Assembly: GCF_007989625.1 (NCBI RefSeq)
Contig: NZ_BJUK01000017.1
Location: 1 to 64,000, forward strand
Length of the DNA: 64,000 nt
Reading direction: 5' to 3'
From: Bisbaumannia pacifica
Lineage (GTDB): Bacteria; Pseudomonadota; Gammaproteobacteria; Pseudomonadales; Halomonadaceae
The notes below the pieces were generated by a model that was given only the letters and a program-made list of their open reading frames with translations, was not told the origin of the DNA and did not search any database. Shown here one piece after another: positions 53,294-61,800 of the stretch. How positions within the stretch are numbered: position 1 is the stretch's first letter; every line of letters begins with the position of its first letter. The translations under genes were made by a program, and so were the position numbers.

Positions 53294-53340
53294 GCACCGA
53301 GGACAGCCATCAAGACCTGGCCCCGGCTTGGTGGGAACTC

Positions 53341-53373
53341 GGCTTTGCCGAGCGATCGGCGCCGAAAGGCGCC
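53341..53373 (+). repeat. 33-bp direct repeat with tetraloop hairpin, left copy
   Basis: Twenty-seven of 33 bases match 56719-56751 in the same orientation. The end forms GGCGCC-GAAA-GGCGCC, a 6-bp stem with a GNRA-type tetraloop; the right copy keeps both GGCGCC arms with ACCA between. The two copies flank the RloC-like and kinase genes. Confidence 0.55.
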
Positions 53374-53408
53374 CAGTTGCCGTGCCAAATTCACAAGAGC
53401 CTTATTTC

Positions 53409-53508
53409 CCCAGCCACCGTGCCCCATAGACGAAGTTACCGCTTACCCGTGTGAAAGGCGTCCAATTACGGCTATGCACGACCATCCCGCCATGGCTAAG
53501 ATGGAAAG
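53409..53508 (+). repeat. Dispersed degenerate repeat, copy B
   Basis: Counterpart of 48648-48752. Conserved blocks are CCCAGCCACCG, TTACCGCTTACCCG, CGGCTATGCACG and ATCCCGCCATGGCTAAGATG. It directly follows the 33-bp repeat, so the whole 53341-53508 may be one longer element of which the other sites keep parts. Confidence 0.6.
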
Positions 53509-53729
53509 CAATATTCGATTAGTGGATGGGGCGGGGAGGTAGCATGGTGGCAGCGAGCTGGCTGGTAAAGCCACCAAATGAGGCGGCGGCTATCGACCCA
53601 AAGCGGCTATGATGTCATAGGCAGTAAGCACGTTCACCAGTTTTATGCAGCATGAGCGGAGGTTTGTGTTACATGCATTTAATTCATTGATATTTCATAT
53701 GTTGTGATTTTTCACTAGAAGGGGGGCGC

Positions 53730-55898
53730 GTGATTACCGAGATTCACATGGATTCAGTTGCGAGCTTCAAGAAACCTGCATCTCTCGTGACAGACAAGAA
53801 GATCAACTTGGTCTACGGCCTGAACGGTGTTGGAAAGTCAACAATCTCAAACTTTCTCTATGCCCCAGAAGACGCGCGCTTCGCTCAATGCCGGAAGGTG
53901 CCTGATCAAACAGACCCCGTATTGGTCTACAACCAAAGATTCATTCAAGACAATTTCTTTGTTGCCAATAGTCTCAAGGGGATTTTTAGTCTATCAAAAG
54001 AGAATAAGGATGCTGAGGAAAAGATTGCCAAGGAGACCAAGCGCTGTGGCGATCTAGCGAAATCATTAGAAGAAAAGCAGGCTGCCAGGGAGCAGGTCAC
54101 CCAAATGTTCGCGACACAAAAGCAACAGGCCGTAGATGAGATTTGGAAGATTAAAGCTCAATACTCTGGCGGCGATCGAGTGCTTGAGTATTGTCTTGAT
54201 GGTCTAAAAGGCCAAAAAGAAAAGCTCTTTTCCCATCTCCTAACGATTCCAAAGCCAAGCAGCGAGCCGAAAAGGGATGTTAAGGCGCTTCGGGAAGAAG
54301 TGGACGTCCTTAAGGGGGATGTGGCTCAGTTTCAGCAACAGGTTCCGAACCTTGCATTCATAGCTGGTGAAATCGAATCAGACGCCATTTTTGGCAGGAC
54401 AATCCTTGGTAACTCGGACAGTGAAGTGGCCACACTGATAGAGGAGCTTGGAAATTCGGACTGGGTAAAGCAGGGACTTGGCTTCCTCTCGAAGGAAATT
54501 CAGGAAAGCGGTGAGGCATGCCCTTTTTGCCAAGAGAGGACGATTACATCGAAATTTGTTAAGGGCATGCAGGGATACTTCGACGACACGTATCAAAGGC
54601 AGATGGAACAGCTGGAAACTTTAAAATCAAGATATGTTTCCGCAGTTGGGAAGTTGCCAGATGTAAAAATCTATACGGAACATCCGCTCTCACGTGAACA
54701 CGTCGCGCCCCTATCTATCAAATATCAGGCGGTTACTGACATCCTGCACACCAATCTAGGAAAGATTGAGGAAAAGATAAAAAACCCCAAAGTGCTCGAA
54801 ACCCTCGAAGACTCCAGCGGTTTTATTGCAGACTTCAATTGTGAGGTCGATGCGATAAATGGGGCTGTTGACGACTATAATCAGCGCCTAAAGAATCGTG
54901 AGGCTGTGCTCGATGCTATCAAGGGCGAGTTCTGGGGGCTTATGCGGTGGAAATATGATCAGACCATGACTCGGTATGAGGTCGATCACGAGAGTGCGAG
55001 ACAGAAATTGAAAGAAGTAGATGAGGAAATTGAAAAGATCGAAGCCGATATTGCCGAAGCTAAGAGGGAGGTTACGAGGGCTCAAAAGGAAACAGTGAAT
55101 ACGGATGAAGCAGTGGACGCGATTAATGCCGGCTTGGTGGACATCGGCATTGATGGCTTCAAGATTTCTAAGCACGCAGAGGGGCTATATCGAGTCGTTC
55201 GCTCCGGGGAGTCGGAACACGCTTTTCATACGCTGAGCGAAGGCGAGAAAATGATGATCAGTTTCTTATACTTCTGTGAGCTATGCAAGGGGAAGTCTAG
55301 CCCAGAGGATACACATGCACAGCGCATAGCTGTTATAGATGACCCAATATCAAGCCTTTCTCATGTATTTGTTTTTAATGTGGGGCAGCTCATACGGTCT
55401 GTATTCTTTAAGAATGATCGTTTTATTCAAGTGTTCGTGCTGACGCATAGTTTATATTTCTTTTATGAGCTTACCGATCCCAATCACGGCCGTAGAAAGG
55501 AGACTCAGAAACTCTTCCGAGTCTCTAAGTCTGCGGCCAATAGCAGTGTTCAGGAAATGAAATACGAAGAGGTTCAGAATGACTACCAGGCATATTGGTC
55601 GGTAGTCAATGACTCGGCGCAGCCGCCGGCGCTCATTGCCAACTGCATGCGCAATATTGTTGAATACTTTTTTAACTTTGTTAGAAAGAAAGACTTAAAC
55701 AATGTATTTCTCATGCCAGAGCTACGGGATGCCAAATTTCAAGCATTCTGCCGCTACATCAATCGTGAATCGCATTCGCTAGGGCAGAATGTCATCGACA
55801 TGAAGGAGTTTAATTACGACACCTTCAAAGAAGGCTTGAGATTAGTCTTCGAAAAAACCGGGTATTCCGATCACTATAAAGAGATGGCCAAGGTGTAG
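53730..55898 (+). CDS. RloC/PrrC-like AAA ATPase, candidate anticodon nuclease
   Basis: 722 residues. An SMC-like ABC ATPase head is split by coiled coils: Walker A GLNGVGKST (30-38), signature TLSEGEKMMISF, Walker B RIAVIDDPISSL (about 532-543). A zinc-hook-like CPFC (264-267) lies between the coils, as in RloC. The C-terminal part has Arg641-x3-Glu645 (RNIVEYF) and His682, matching the Arg-Glu-His catalytic set of PrrC/RloC tRNA nucleases. Family members cut a tRNA anticodon on phage attack or DNA damage. AT-rich and codon-atypical, hence acquired. GTG start with AAGGGGGG. Confidence 0.8.
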   Translation: MITEIHMDSVASFKKPASLVTDKKINLVYGLNGVGKSTISNFLYAPEDARFAQCRKVPDQTDPVLVYNQRFIQDNFFVANSLKGIFSLSKENKDAEEKIAKETKRCGDLAKSLEEKQAAREQVTQMFATQKQQAVDEIWKIKAQYSGGDRVLEYCLDGLKGQKEKLFSHLLTIPKPSSEPKRDVKALREEVDVLKGDVAQFQQQVPNLAFIAGEIESDAIFGRTILGNSDSEVATLIEELGNSDWVKQGLGFLSKEIQESGEACPFCQERTITSKFVKGMQGYFDDTYQRQMEQLETLKSRYVSAVGKLPDVKIYTEHPLSREHVAPLSIKYQAVTDILHTNLGKIEEKIKNPKVLETLEDSSGFIADFNCEVDAINGAVDDYNQRLKNREAVLDAIKGEFWGLMRWKYDQTMTRYEVDHESARQKLKEVDEEIEKIEADIAEAKREVTRAQKETVNTDEAVDAINAGLVDIGIDGFKISKHAEGLYRVVRSGESEHAFHTLSEGEKMMISFLYFCELCKGKSSPEDTHAQRIAVIDDPISSLSHVFVFNVGQLIRSVFFKNDRFIQVFVLTHSLYFFYELTDPNHGRRKETQKLFRVSKSAANSSVQEMKYEEVQNDYQAYWSVVNDSAQPPALIANCMRNIVEYFFNFVRKKDLNNVFLMPELRDAKFQAFCRYINRESHSLGQNVIDMKEFNYDTFKEGLRLVFEKTGYSDHYKEMAKV

Positions 55899-56083
55899 GG
55901 CCCCACTGGAGCGCAGCCACGATGAAGGGCGCACACAATAACCGCTTCGAGTCCGACGACTTTCCCTTCTGCTGCTCTCCAAGGCAAGCTGTGGCTCAAG
56001 CGGGACGTTATATGAGGGCAGCCTGAATGACCGCTCTTGGCCAAAAGCAGCCTCAACTGAAGGGCTGATGGAGAAACCATTCC

Positions 56084-56587
56084 ATGAAAATCATCCTTCT
56101 CGGTAACGCCGGGTCAGGGAAAAGTACCCTCGCCAAGCGGCTGCTCGACAGGCAGCCGGCGGCTCGGTTGTCGCTGGATCGGGTGGCGTTTCGAGAGGGG
56201 ATGGAGCGGCGGCCGCTGGCGGAGAGCGTGGCGGAGGTATGGCGCTTTATCGATGCCCATGGGCACTGGATTATCGAGGGGTGCTACGCGGATATTATCG
56301 AGCCGATCCTGCCGGCCTGTGAGGAGCTGATCTTCCTCAATCCCGGCGTCGAGGCCTGTGTGGCCCACTGTCGGTCGCGGCCCTGGGAACCGGAGAAGTT
56401 CGCGACCCGCGAGGCGCAGGATGCCCACCTGGAAGCCCTGATTGCCTGGGTCTGCGCCTATGAAACTCGTGATGATGAGTATGGATTGCGCCGTCATCGG
56501 GCGTTGTTCGATGGCTTTCCGGGCAGGAAAATGGAGCTTGATGATCCGAGTCAGTATACCTCGATGCTGGGGATGGACTGGCAATAG
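56084..56587 (+). CDS. Small P-loop kinase-like ATPase
   Basis: 167 residues beginning KIILLGNAGSGKSTLAKRL (Walker A at 7-15), with LSLDRVAF, WIIEGCYADIIEPILPACEELIFL (Walker B-like strand) and a C-terminal lid-like helix. This is the adenylate-kinase/topology-modulation-protein style of small nucleoside or unknown kinases. GGAG lies upstream of the ATG. Although it follows the RloC-like gene by 185 bp, its GC content is again that of the host. The gap 55899-56083 is non-coding. Confidence 0.78.
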   Translation: MKIILLGNAGSGKSTLAKRLLDRQPAARLSLDRVAFREGMERRPLAESVAEVWRFIDAHGHWIIEGCYADIIEPILPACEELIFLNPGVEACVAHCRSRPWEPEKFATREAQDAHLEALIAWVCAYETRDDEYGLRRHRALFDGFPGRKMELDDPSQYTSMLGMDWQ

Positions 56588-56718
56588 TATCCAAGTACCG
56601 GCAGGGACTCGCTCGGCAAGGCGAAATTTTCGGTCATCGCAGATCAGCGTGAAGTCACGACATGGCTGATCCCGGCTCACTATTGCCCTTTCTTAACCTT
56701 CATCAAACATACAAGTTT

Positions 56719-56751
56719 GGCTATGCCGAACGATTGGCGCCACCAGGCGCC
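56719..56751 (+). repeat. 33-bp direct repeat, right copy
   Basis: Matches 53341-53373 at 27 of 33 positions in direct orientation, including both GGCGCC arms. The pair encloses about 3.3 kb with the RloC-like and kinase genes. Confidence 0.55.
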
Positions 56752-56883
56752 TTGGTGCTTGCCAGGATCGTCCTTCGGACGATATCGCGCAGAATCTGCG
56801 CTCCCACCATGGTATTCACGCCCGAGTGCGAAGAACCAAATTCCCACGACCGTCGGCTGGCTCCTTCGCCTATCCGATAAAAA

Positions 56884-56923
56884 GCAAAACGCCCGCGCTG
56901 CCATTGGCAGGTGGGCGTTTTGC
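56884..56923 (-). terminator. Terminator of the PfpI-family gene
   Basis: GCAAAACGCCC (56884-56894) pairs with GGGCGTTTTGC (56913-56923), with an inner CTGCC/GGCAG stem. On the minus strand the hairpin is followed by a T-rich tail. It lies 17 nt beyond the minus-strand stop. Confidence 0.85.
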
Positions 56924-56939
56924 TGTGTGTCCGGCCGGG

Positions 56940-57626
56940 TTACTTGCCCAGGGCTTCCAGCAGCAGCTTGGCCACCGGTTCGGAGGAGGGCGGGTTCTGG
57001 CCGGTGATCAGTTGGCCGTCGCGGCGGGTGTAGGGGACGAAGTCGTCGGCCTTGGAGTAGCGGCCGCCGCCGGCGATCAGGGCGTCTTCGACTAGGTGGG
57101 GTACCACCTCGGTGAGGCCCACGGCGGCTTCCTCGCCATTGGTGAAGCCGGTGACCTGACGGCCCTGGATGATCGGCCGGCCATCGGCGTCGCGGGCGTG
57201 GATCAGCACGATGGGGGCGTGGCAGACCGCGGCCACCGGTTTCTGCTGGGTCCAGAAGGCCTCGATCAGGCGGATGGAGTCGGCATCGTCCACCAGGTCC
57301 CAGAGCGGGCCATGGCCGCCGGGGTAGAAGACGGCGTCGAAGTCGTCGGCGTTGACTTCGGCGAGGCGGTGGGTGTTGGCCAGTTGCTGCTTGGCCTGCT
57401 CGTCCCGCTGGAAGCGGCGGGTCGCCTCGGTCTGGCTCTCCTCGGCGTCGCTCTTGGGGTCCAGCGGCGGCTGGCCGCCCTTGGGCGAGGCCAGTACCAC
57501 CTCGGCGCCGGCGTCCAGGCAGGCGTAGTAGGGCGCCGCCAGCTCCTCGAGCCAGAAGCCGGTGGGTTCGCCGGTGTCGCCGAGGCGGTCGTGGGAGGTC
57601 AGCACCATCAGAATGCGTGCGCTCAT
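56940..57626 (-). CDS. DJ-1/PfpI (Hsp31-like) family protein
   Basis: 228 residues: RILMVLTSHDRLGDTGEPTGFWLEELAAPYY is the N-terminal signature of Hsp31-like type 1 amidotransferase-domain proteins, FDAVFYPGGHGPLWDL carries the acidic helper region and AVCHAPIVL the nucleophile Cys near 136. Relatives act as glyoxalase III/deglycase-like stress proteins. ATG 57626 has AAGGAG 6 nt upstream; a longer frame exists without such a site. Divergent from a LysR gene that probably regulates it. Confidence 0.9.
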   Translation of the reverse strand: MSARILMVLTSHDRLGDTGEPTGFWLEELAAPYYACLDAGAEVVLASPKGGQPPLDPKSDAEESQTEATRRFQRDEQAKQQLANTHRLAEVNADDFDAVFYPGGHGPLWDLVDDADSIRLIEAFWTQQKPVAAVCHAPIVLIHARDADGRPIIQGRQVTGFTNGEEAAVGLTEVVPHLVEDALIAGGGRYSKADDFVPYTRRDGQLITGQNPPSSEPVAKLLLEALGK

Positions 57627-57688
57627 GGCAATCTCCTTGGCCAGTGCGGTGAATGGGATGGTCACCATCCTAGCCGGGGGGCTAGTAT

Positions 57689-57709
57689 TCGAGAATTGAT
57701 GATTCTCGA
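57689..57709. promoter_or_regulatory. LysR-type operator candidate
   Basis: A perfect inverted repeat TCGAGAAT-TGATG-ATTCTCGA in the 100-bp gap between the divergent PfpI and LysR genes. The partial palindrome with a T-N11-A core is what LysR regulators bind. It is 18 nt before the LysR start, so it would also serve autoregulation. Confidence 0.7.
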
Positions 57710-57726
57710 TAGGAGATATTCACTCG

Positions 57727-58662
57727 ATGAATATCGCAGGCAAGGACCTCAACCTGCTGCTGCTCTTCCACGTGCTCTATCAGGAGCGCAGCGTCTCGGC
57801 GGCGGCCGGACGCATGGCGCTGAGCCAGCCGGCCCTGAGTCACAAGCTGGCCAAGCTGCGTCACGCCTTCGGCGACGAGCTCTTCGTGCGCGCGCCCCGG
57901 GGCCTGACGCCGACGCCTCGGGCCCACGAGCTGGCGCCCCGGGTGCAGCAACTGGTGGCGGGCATCGAGGGCTTCTTCGACTTCTGCGAGGGCAGCGACT
58001 ACCTGGCCCGGGCCGACCGGGTGCACCTCTACACCACCGACTATATCGAGCAGCTGCTGTTGCCGCGGCTGCTGCCGGTGGTGCGCCGCGAGGCGCCGCA
58101 GTTGCAACTGGTCACCCATAACACCCGGGGCCGGCTGCCGCGGGCGGAGCTGGAGACCGGCGAGTGCGATATCGCCATCGCCGGCTTCTATGGCGACCTG
58201 CCGCGTAGCTACCATCAGCAACGCATCCACCGGGAAGGCTTCGTGGTGCTGGCCGCCCGGGATCATCCCCAGATCGGCGAGCGCCTGACCCTGGAGGGCT
58301 ACCTGGCCAGCGACCACCTGGTCACCACCCTGACCGGTGACCTGGATGGCCATGTGGACAAGCAACTGCGCGCCCTGGGGCGCCGCCGCCGGGTGGTGGC
58401 GGGGCTGTCGAGCTTTACCGTGCCGCCGCTGCTGGTGGCCCAGAGCGACCTGCTGCTGACCTGCCTGGAGAGCGTGGCCACCCAGGCGGTGGAGCGCTTC
58501 CCGGGGCTGGCGATTCACCCCTGCCCGCTGGAACTGGACGGCGTATCGGTGATCCAGACCTGGCACCAGCGCACCCACGAGGACCGCCTGCGCCGCTGGC
58601 TGCGCGGCCGGATCAAGGCGCTGCTGGAGCGACCGGCCGATCCCGAGGCAAGGCAGACCTAA
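57727..58662 (+). CDS. LysR-family transcriptional regulator
   Basis: 311 residues: the N-terminal winged helix-turn-helix (LNLLLLFHVLYQERSVSAAAGRMALSQPALSHKLAKLR, LFVRAPRGLTPTPRA) and a periplasmic-binding-fold effector domain. The wording of the first helices resembles NodD/LinR-type LysR proteins. It probably activates the divergent PfpI gene through the palindrome at 57689-57709. The effector cannot be read from sequence. Confidence 0.92.
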   Translation: MNIAGKDLNLLLLFHVLYQERSVSAAAGRMALSQPALSHKLAKLRHAFGDELFVRAPRGLTPTPRAHELAPRVQQLVAGIEGFFDFCEGSDYLARADRVHLYTTDYIEQLLLPRLLPVVRREAPQLQLVTHNTRGRLPRAELETGECDIAIAGFYGDLPRSYHQQRIHREGFVVLAARDHPQIGERLTLEGYLASDHLVTTLTGDLDGHVDKQLRALGRRRRVVAGLSSFTVPPLLVAQSDLLLTCLESVATQAVERFPGLAIHPCPLELDGVSVIQTWHQRTHEDRLRRWLRGRIKALLERPADPEARQT

Positions 58663-58718
58663 AGCCGCCTTAAGCCCTGCCGATAGTTCCAGGGCCCTAG
58701 AATCGACAAGGACGCCCC

Positions 58719-59903
58719 GTGCCTTCCCATCACAGCCTGCTGCATCTGGCCTCCCTGCTGCGCCAGCGCCATGCCCGGCCGCCGGGCTTCAACCTCTTCA
58801 CCACCCTGCGCGGCGGCAACGACGAGGTGCGCCTACATTCGCGCTTCCTCGCCGCCCTGTTGAATCCTCGGGCCCATGGCCTGGGGGCGGCGCCGCTTAA
58901 CGAGCTGCTCGAGCGCTGCGCGATCCGCGACTTCGCCTGGGAGGGTGTGCGGGTGGAGTGCGAGCGCTGGAACATCGATATCCTGGTGACCAATGCCCGG
59001 CGCCAGGCGCTGCTGATCGAGAACAAGGTCCACGCCGACGACCAGCCGGAGCAGTTGGTGCGCTACCACCGGCGCCTGCGCGAGGCGGGCTACCGGGAGA
59101 TTCACGTGCGCTACCTGACCCTGGAGGGGCGCGACCCCCGGGAGGACAGCCTGGGCGAGCTGCGCGACCTGGAGGAGGGCAGCTACGCCGCCCTGGGCTA
59201 CTACGCCGACCTGGTGCCTTGGCTGGAGGCCTGCCTGGGGCGCGCCGCCCTCGACCCGCCGCTGCGCGAGAGCCTCGCCCAGTATCGGCAACTGATCCTG
59301 CAACTGACCGGACACGACATGGATAACGCGCACCTGGAGACCCTGGCCGAGACCCTGCTGCAGGGCGACAACCTGCTCGGCGCCCACGACATTCGCCTGG
59401 CCTACGACGAGGCGCTGGCCCGCCTCCAGGCCCGGCTCTGGCGGGCCCTGAAGGCGCGTATCGCGACCCAGTACCAGGACATGGCCAAGCATATTAGCAG
59501 TGACTCCTGGAGCGAGGCGTCGCTGGACGGCCTGTGCCGGGACCATGTGCAGCGCCGCCAGAACAGCAAGGGCTATGGCCTCTATTACTGGATTCCCGGG
59601 TATGAGAAGACGATCTGCGCCGGTTTCGAGATCGAGTATGCCATCTACCTGGGGATCTACTGCGAGGAGCAGAACGAGCCCGAGCGCTATCGCGTCCTCT
59701 GCCAGCGTCTGGACGCGGTGGGCCATGGCGGCAGCCGCAATGCCTACTGGCCCAGCTTCGCCTTCCACCCCGAGGCGCTGAACCTCAGGACGCCCAGTGC
59801 CGAGCAACTGGCGCAGCTCTCCGACCCGGACCGCTTCGCCGACCTGGTGGCGACCATGAGCGACGAACTGGCGCGGCTCTGGGAGGTCTGCCGTAGTAAT
59901 TGA
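58719..59903 (+). CDS. PD-(D/E)XK nuclease superfamily protein
   Basis: 394 residues. The N-terminal GGNDEVRLHSRFLAALLNPRAHG and WNIDILVTNARRQALLIENKVHADDQPEQLVRY show the PDDEXK_4-type nuclease core: Asp87, Glu101 and Lys103 as the metal and catalytic residues, with the Gln-rich helix after. Such proteins occur in restriction-like and phage-defence contexts, but no partner methylase or helicase is present. GTG 58719 has AAGGA 7 nt before it. Host-like GC content; not part of the AT-rich block. Confidence 0.82.
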   Translation: MPSHHSLLHLASLLRQRHARPPGFNLFTTLRGGNDEVRLHSRFLAALLNPRAHGLGAAPLNELLERCAIRDFAWEGVRVECERWNIDILVTNARRQALLIENKVHADDQPEQLVRYHRRLREAGYREIHVRYLTLEGRDPREDSLGELRDLEEGSYAALGYYADLVPWLEACLGRAALDPPLRESLAQYRQLILQLTGHDMDNAHLETLAETLLQGDNLLGAHDIRLAYDEALARLQARLWRALKARIATQYQDMAKHISSDSWSEASLDGLCRDHVQRRQNSKGYGLYYWIPGYEKTICAGFEIEYAIYLGIYCEEQNEPERYRVLCQRLDAVGHGGSRNAYWPSFAFHPEALNLRTPSAEQLAQLSDPDRFADLVATMSDELARLWEVCRSN

Positions 59904-59943
59904 GTGGTAGTTAAGTAGTCGTTGAGTCGGCAGCGAGGCCAGC

Positions 59944-60315
59944 ATGAGTGCATTGCCCCCTTTGAGGGTCTACTACGACGGCGTCTGTCCCGGTTGTCGC
60001 CGGGACCGGGCCCGCTATGAGCGATGGGCCGGCGAGACCGGCCGCGACGTGCACTGGTGCGACGTCACCGAGCACCGGCAGACGCTGCGCGCCAAGGGCA
60101 TCGATCCCCAGGCGGCGCTGCTGTCGCTGCATGTGGAGGAGGAGGGCGGTGCCATCCGCGAGGGCATCGATGCCTATGTCCTGCTGATGCGCCGGGTACC
60201 GCGGCTCAGGCCCCTGGCCTGGCTGATCGGCTTGCCGGGGCTCAAGCCCGTGCTGCGCCTTTGCTATGACCGCTGGGTGCGGCGCCGCCTGGCCCGGGAG
60301 GGACGCCTGCCCTGA
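59944..60315 (+). CDS. DUF393 (thiol-disulfide oxidoreductase-like DCC) protein
   Basis: 123 residues with RVYYDGVCPGC (Cys15, Cys18), the D-x-x-C-x-x-C motif that names the DCC family, and the C-terminal PRLRPLAWLIGLPGLKPVLRLCYDRWVRRR. It is predicted to have a thioredoxin-like fold acting in redox chemistry; the partner is unknown. It lies 40 bp after the nuclease gene and 92 bp before the cyclase gene on the same strand. Confidence 0.87.
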   Translation: MSALPPLRVYYDGVCPGCRRDRARYERWAGETGRDVHWCDVTEHRQTLRAKGIDPQAALLSLHVEEEGGAIREGIDAYVLLMRRVPRLRPLAWLIGLPGLKPVLRLCYDRWVRRRLAREGRLP

Positions 60316-60407
60316 GTCGCCCCGCGCCGTTGGTATTCCACGTTGGGGCTGCCTATAGTGGGGCGCACCCGCCCGATACGGTCATTATCAGAGGAGCCGG
60401 AGGCTCG

Positions 60408-61346
60408 ATGTCCCGCAAGTTACCCGCGTCCCAGGCAGTCGAGCCTGAGGGCGTCACGGCCAGTGCCGAGGATCTGTTGAGCATCCTCGATAGCCTGGAC
60501 GCGGCGGTCTATGCCAGCGATATGCAGACCCACGAGCTGCTCTTCCTCAACGCCTATGGGCGCCAAACGTGGGGAGCGCCCCGGGGGCGAAAATGCTGGG
60601 AAGTGTTACAGGAAGGGCAGAGCGGGCCTTGCGACTTCTGCACCAATGATCGGCTGCTCGACGCCCAGGGCCGCCCGGGCGCCCCGGTGGTCTGGGAGTT
60701 TCAGAATACCCAGAACGGTCGCTGGTACCAGTGTCGCGATCAGGCCATCGCCTGGCATGACGGCCGCCTGGTGCGCGTCGAGATCGCCACCGATATCACC
60801 GAGCGTAAGGCCCTGGAGGACGCCCTCAAGGCCTCCCACCGCCACGCCGAGTGGCTGGCCTATCGGGACGAGCTGACCCAGCTGCTCAATCGCCGTGCCT
60901 TCTTCGCCGCCTGCCAGGAGCGATTGGCGACCCTGGATCCAGAGGCGCCCTTCGCCCTGCTGTTGATCGACCTGGATCGCTTCAAGCTGGTCAACGACAC
61001 CCATGGGCACGCAGCCGGAGACCGAGTGCTGCGGGAAGTGGCCAAGCGCTTCCAGGCTCGGCTGCGCGACGGCGATATTCTCTGCCGCTTCGGCGGCGAG
61101 GAGTTCGCCCTGGCGCTGCCGGGCACCTCCCAGGCCGCCGCCAGCGAGTTGGCAGAGCGCCTGCGCCGGGCCCTTTCGGCACAGCCCATGAACTACGGCG
61201 AAGCGAGCTTTCGGGTCACCGCCAGTTTCGGCGTGGTGGCCGCAGCGAGTGGCGAGGCCGACCTCGGCATGCTGCTTCAGCGGGCCGATCAGGCCATGTA
61301 TCGCGCCAAGCGCGAGGGGCGGGATCGGGTCTGCGATTCCCCTTAG
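60408..61346 (+). CDS. PAS-GGDEF diguanylate cyclase
   Basis: A 312-residue soluble protein: an N-terminal PAS domain (about 25-140, ending in the common IATDITERKALEDAL linker) and a GGDEF domain with RDELTQLLNRRAFF and RFGGEEFALALPG near residue 226. The PAS contains GRKCWEVLQEGQSGPCDFC, a cysteine pattern seen in PAS domains that may bind a metal or sense redox state. ATG 60408 has GGAGG just upstream. Its stop overlaps the convergent yjbQ stop by 4 nt. Confidence 0.9.
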   Translation: MSRKLPASQAVEPEGVTASAEDLLSILDSLDAAVYASDMQTHELLFLNAYGRQTWGAPRGRKCWEVLQEGQSGPCDFCTNDRLLDAQGRPGAPVVWEFQNTQNGRWYQCRDQAIAWHDGRLVRVEIATDITERKALEDALKASHRHAEWLAYRDELTQLLNRRAFFAACQERLATLDPEAPFALLLIDLDRFKLVNDTHGHAAGDRVLREVAKRFQARLRDGDILCRFGGEEFALALPGTSQAAASELAERLRRALSAQPMNYGEASFRVTASFGVVAAASGEADLGMLLQRADQAMYRAKREGRDRVCDSP

Positions 61347-61765
61347 CCTTCCCCTTGCAGGGTGGCGATCAGCCGCCGGGGCCCGCCGTGGTCGCGGTGC
61401 TCGCCGAGCCACAGGCCCTGCCAGGTGCCCAGGGCCAGGCGGCCGTCGCGCACCGCCAGGGTCAGTTGGGTACCCAGGAGGCTGGCGATCACATGCGCCG
61501 GCATATCGTCGGGGCCCTCCAGCACATGCCGGAAGTAGGGCAGGTCGCCGGGCACCAGGCGGCGCAGGAAGGCGTCCAGGTCGTGACGCACGTCCGGGTC
61601 GGCGTTCTCGTTCAGCGTCAGCGATGCTGAGGTGTGTTGCAGCTGCAGGTGCAGCAGGCCTACCCGACAGCGAGCCAGCTCGGGAAGCGCCGCCTCCACC
61701 CGTTCGGTGATCAGGTGAAAGCCCCGCGCCACGCCGGGCAGCCGTATCTCCTGCTGGTGCCACAT
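61343..61765 (-). CDS. yjbQ: YjbQ/UPF0047 family protein
   Basis: 140 residues of the secondary thiamine-phosphate synthase YjbQ family. Clear marks are [28 protein letters not shown], which carries the metal-binding His, and the end [20 protein letters not shown]. The weak thiamine-phosphate synthase activity known for the family may not be the real function. ATG 61765 has GGAG at 8 nt. It is 35 bp after the DUF488 gene, likely one transcript. Confidence 0.9.
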   Translation of the reverse strand: MWHQQEIRLPGVARGFHLITERVEAALPELARCRVGLLHLQLQHTSASLTLNENADPDVRHDLDAFLRRLVPGDLPYFRHVLEGPDDMPAHVIASLLGTQLTLAVRDGRLALGTWQGLWLGEHRDHGGPRRLIATLQGEG

Positions 61766-61800
61766 CTTGCGAGTCTCCGCGTAACAAGGGGAGGGTAAGG

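Larger units (their letters stand above)
53294..53729. other. Repeat-containing non-coding interval before the RloC-like gene
   Basis: 436 bp without a supported gene. The left part carries repeats at 53341-53373 and 53409-53508. The right part (about 53600-53729) turns AT-rich and presumably holds the promoter of the nuclease gene; AAGGGGGG at 53719-53726 is its ribosome site. Confidence 0.6.
56588..56939. other. Non-coding interval with repeat and terminator
   Basis: 352 bp between the kinase and the PfpI gene stop. It holds the right copy of the 33-bp repeat (56719-56751) and the PfpI terminator (56884-56923). I find no supported gene. Confidence 0.6.

Noticed and set aside
53520-53650. 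Looked for a tRNA or attachment site at the left edge of the AT-rich insert
   Set aside because: No cloverleaf or tRNA 3' end could be formed, and there is no integrase gene in the window.
58719-60315. Whether the PD-(D/E)XK nuclease, DUF393 and the RloC-like gene form one defence island
   Set aside because: The nuclease and DUF393 genes have host-like composition and are separated from the RloC-like gene by chromosome-like PfpI and LysR genes; no methylase, helicase or toxin partner is present.
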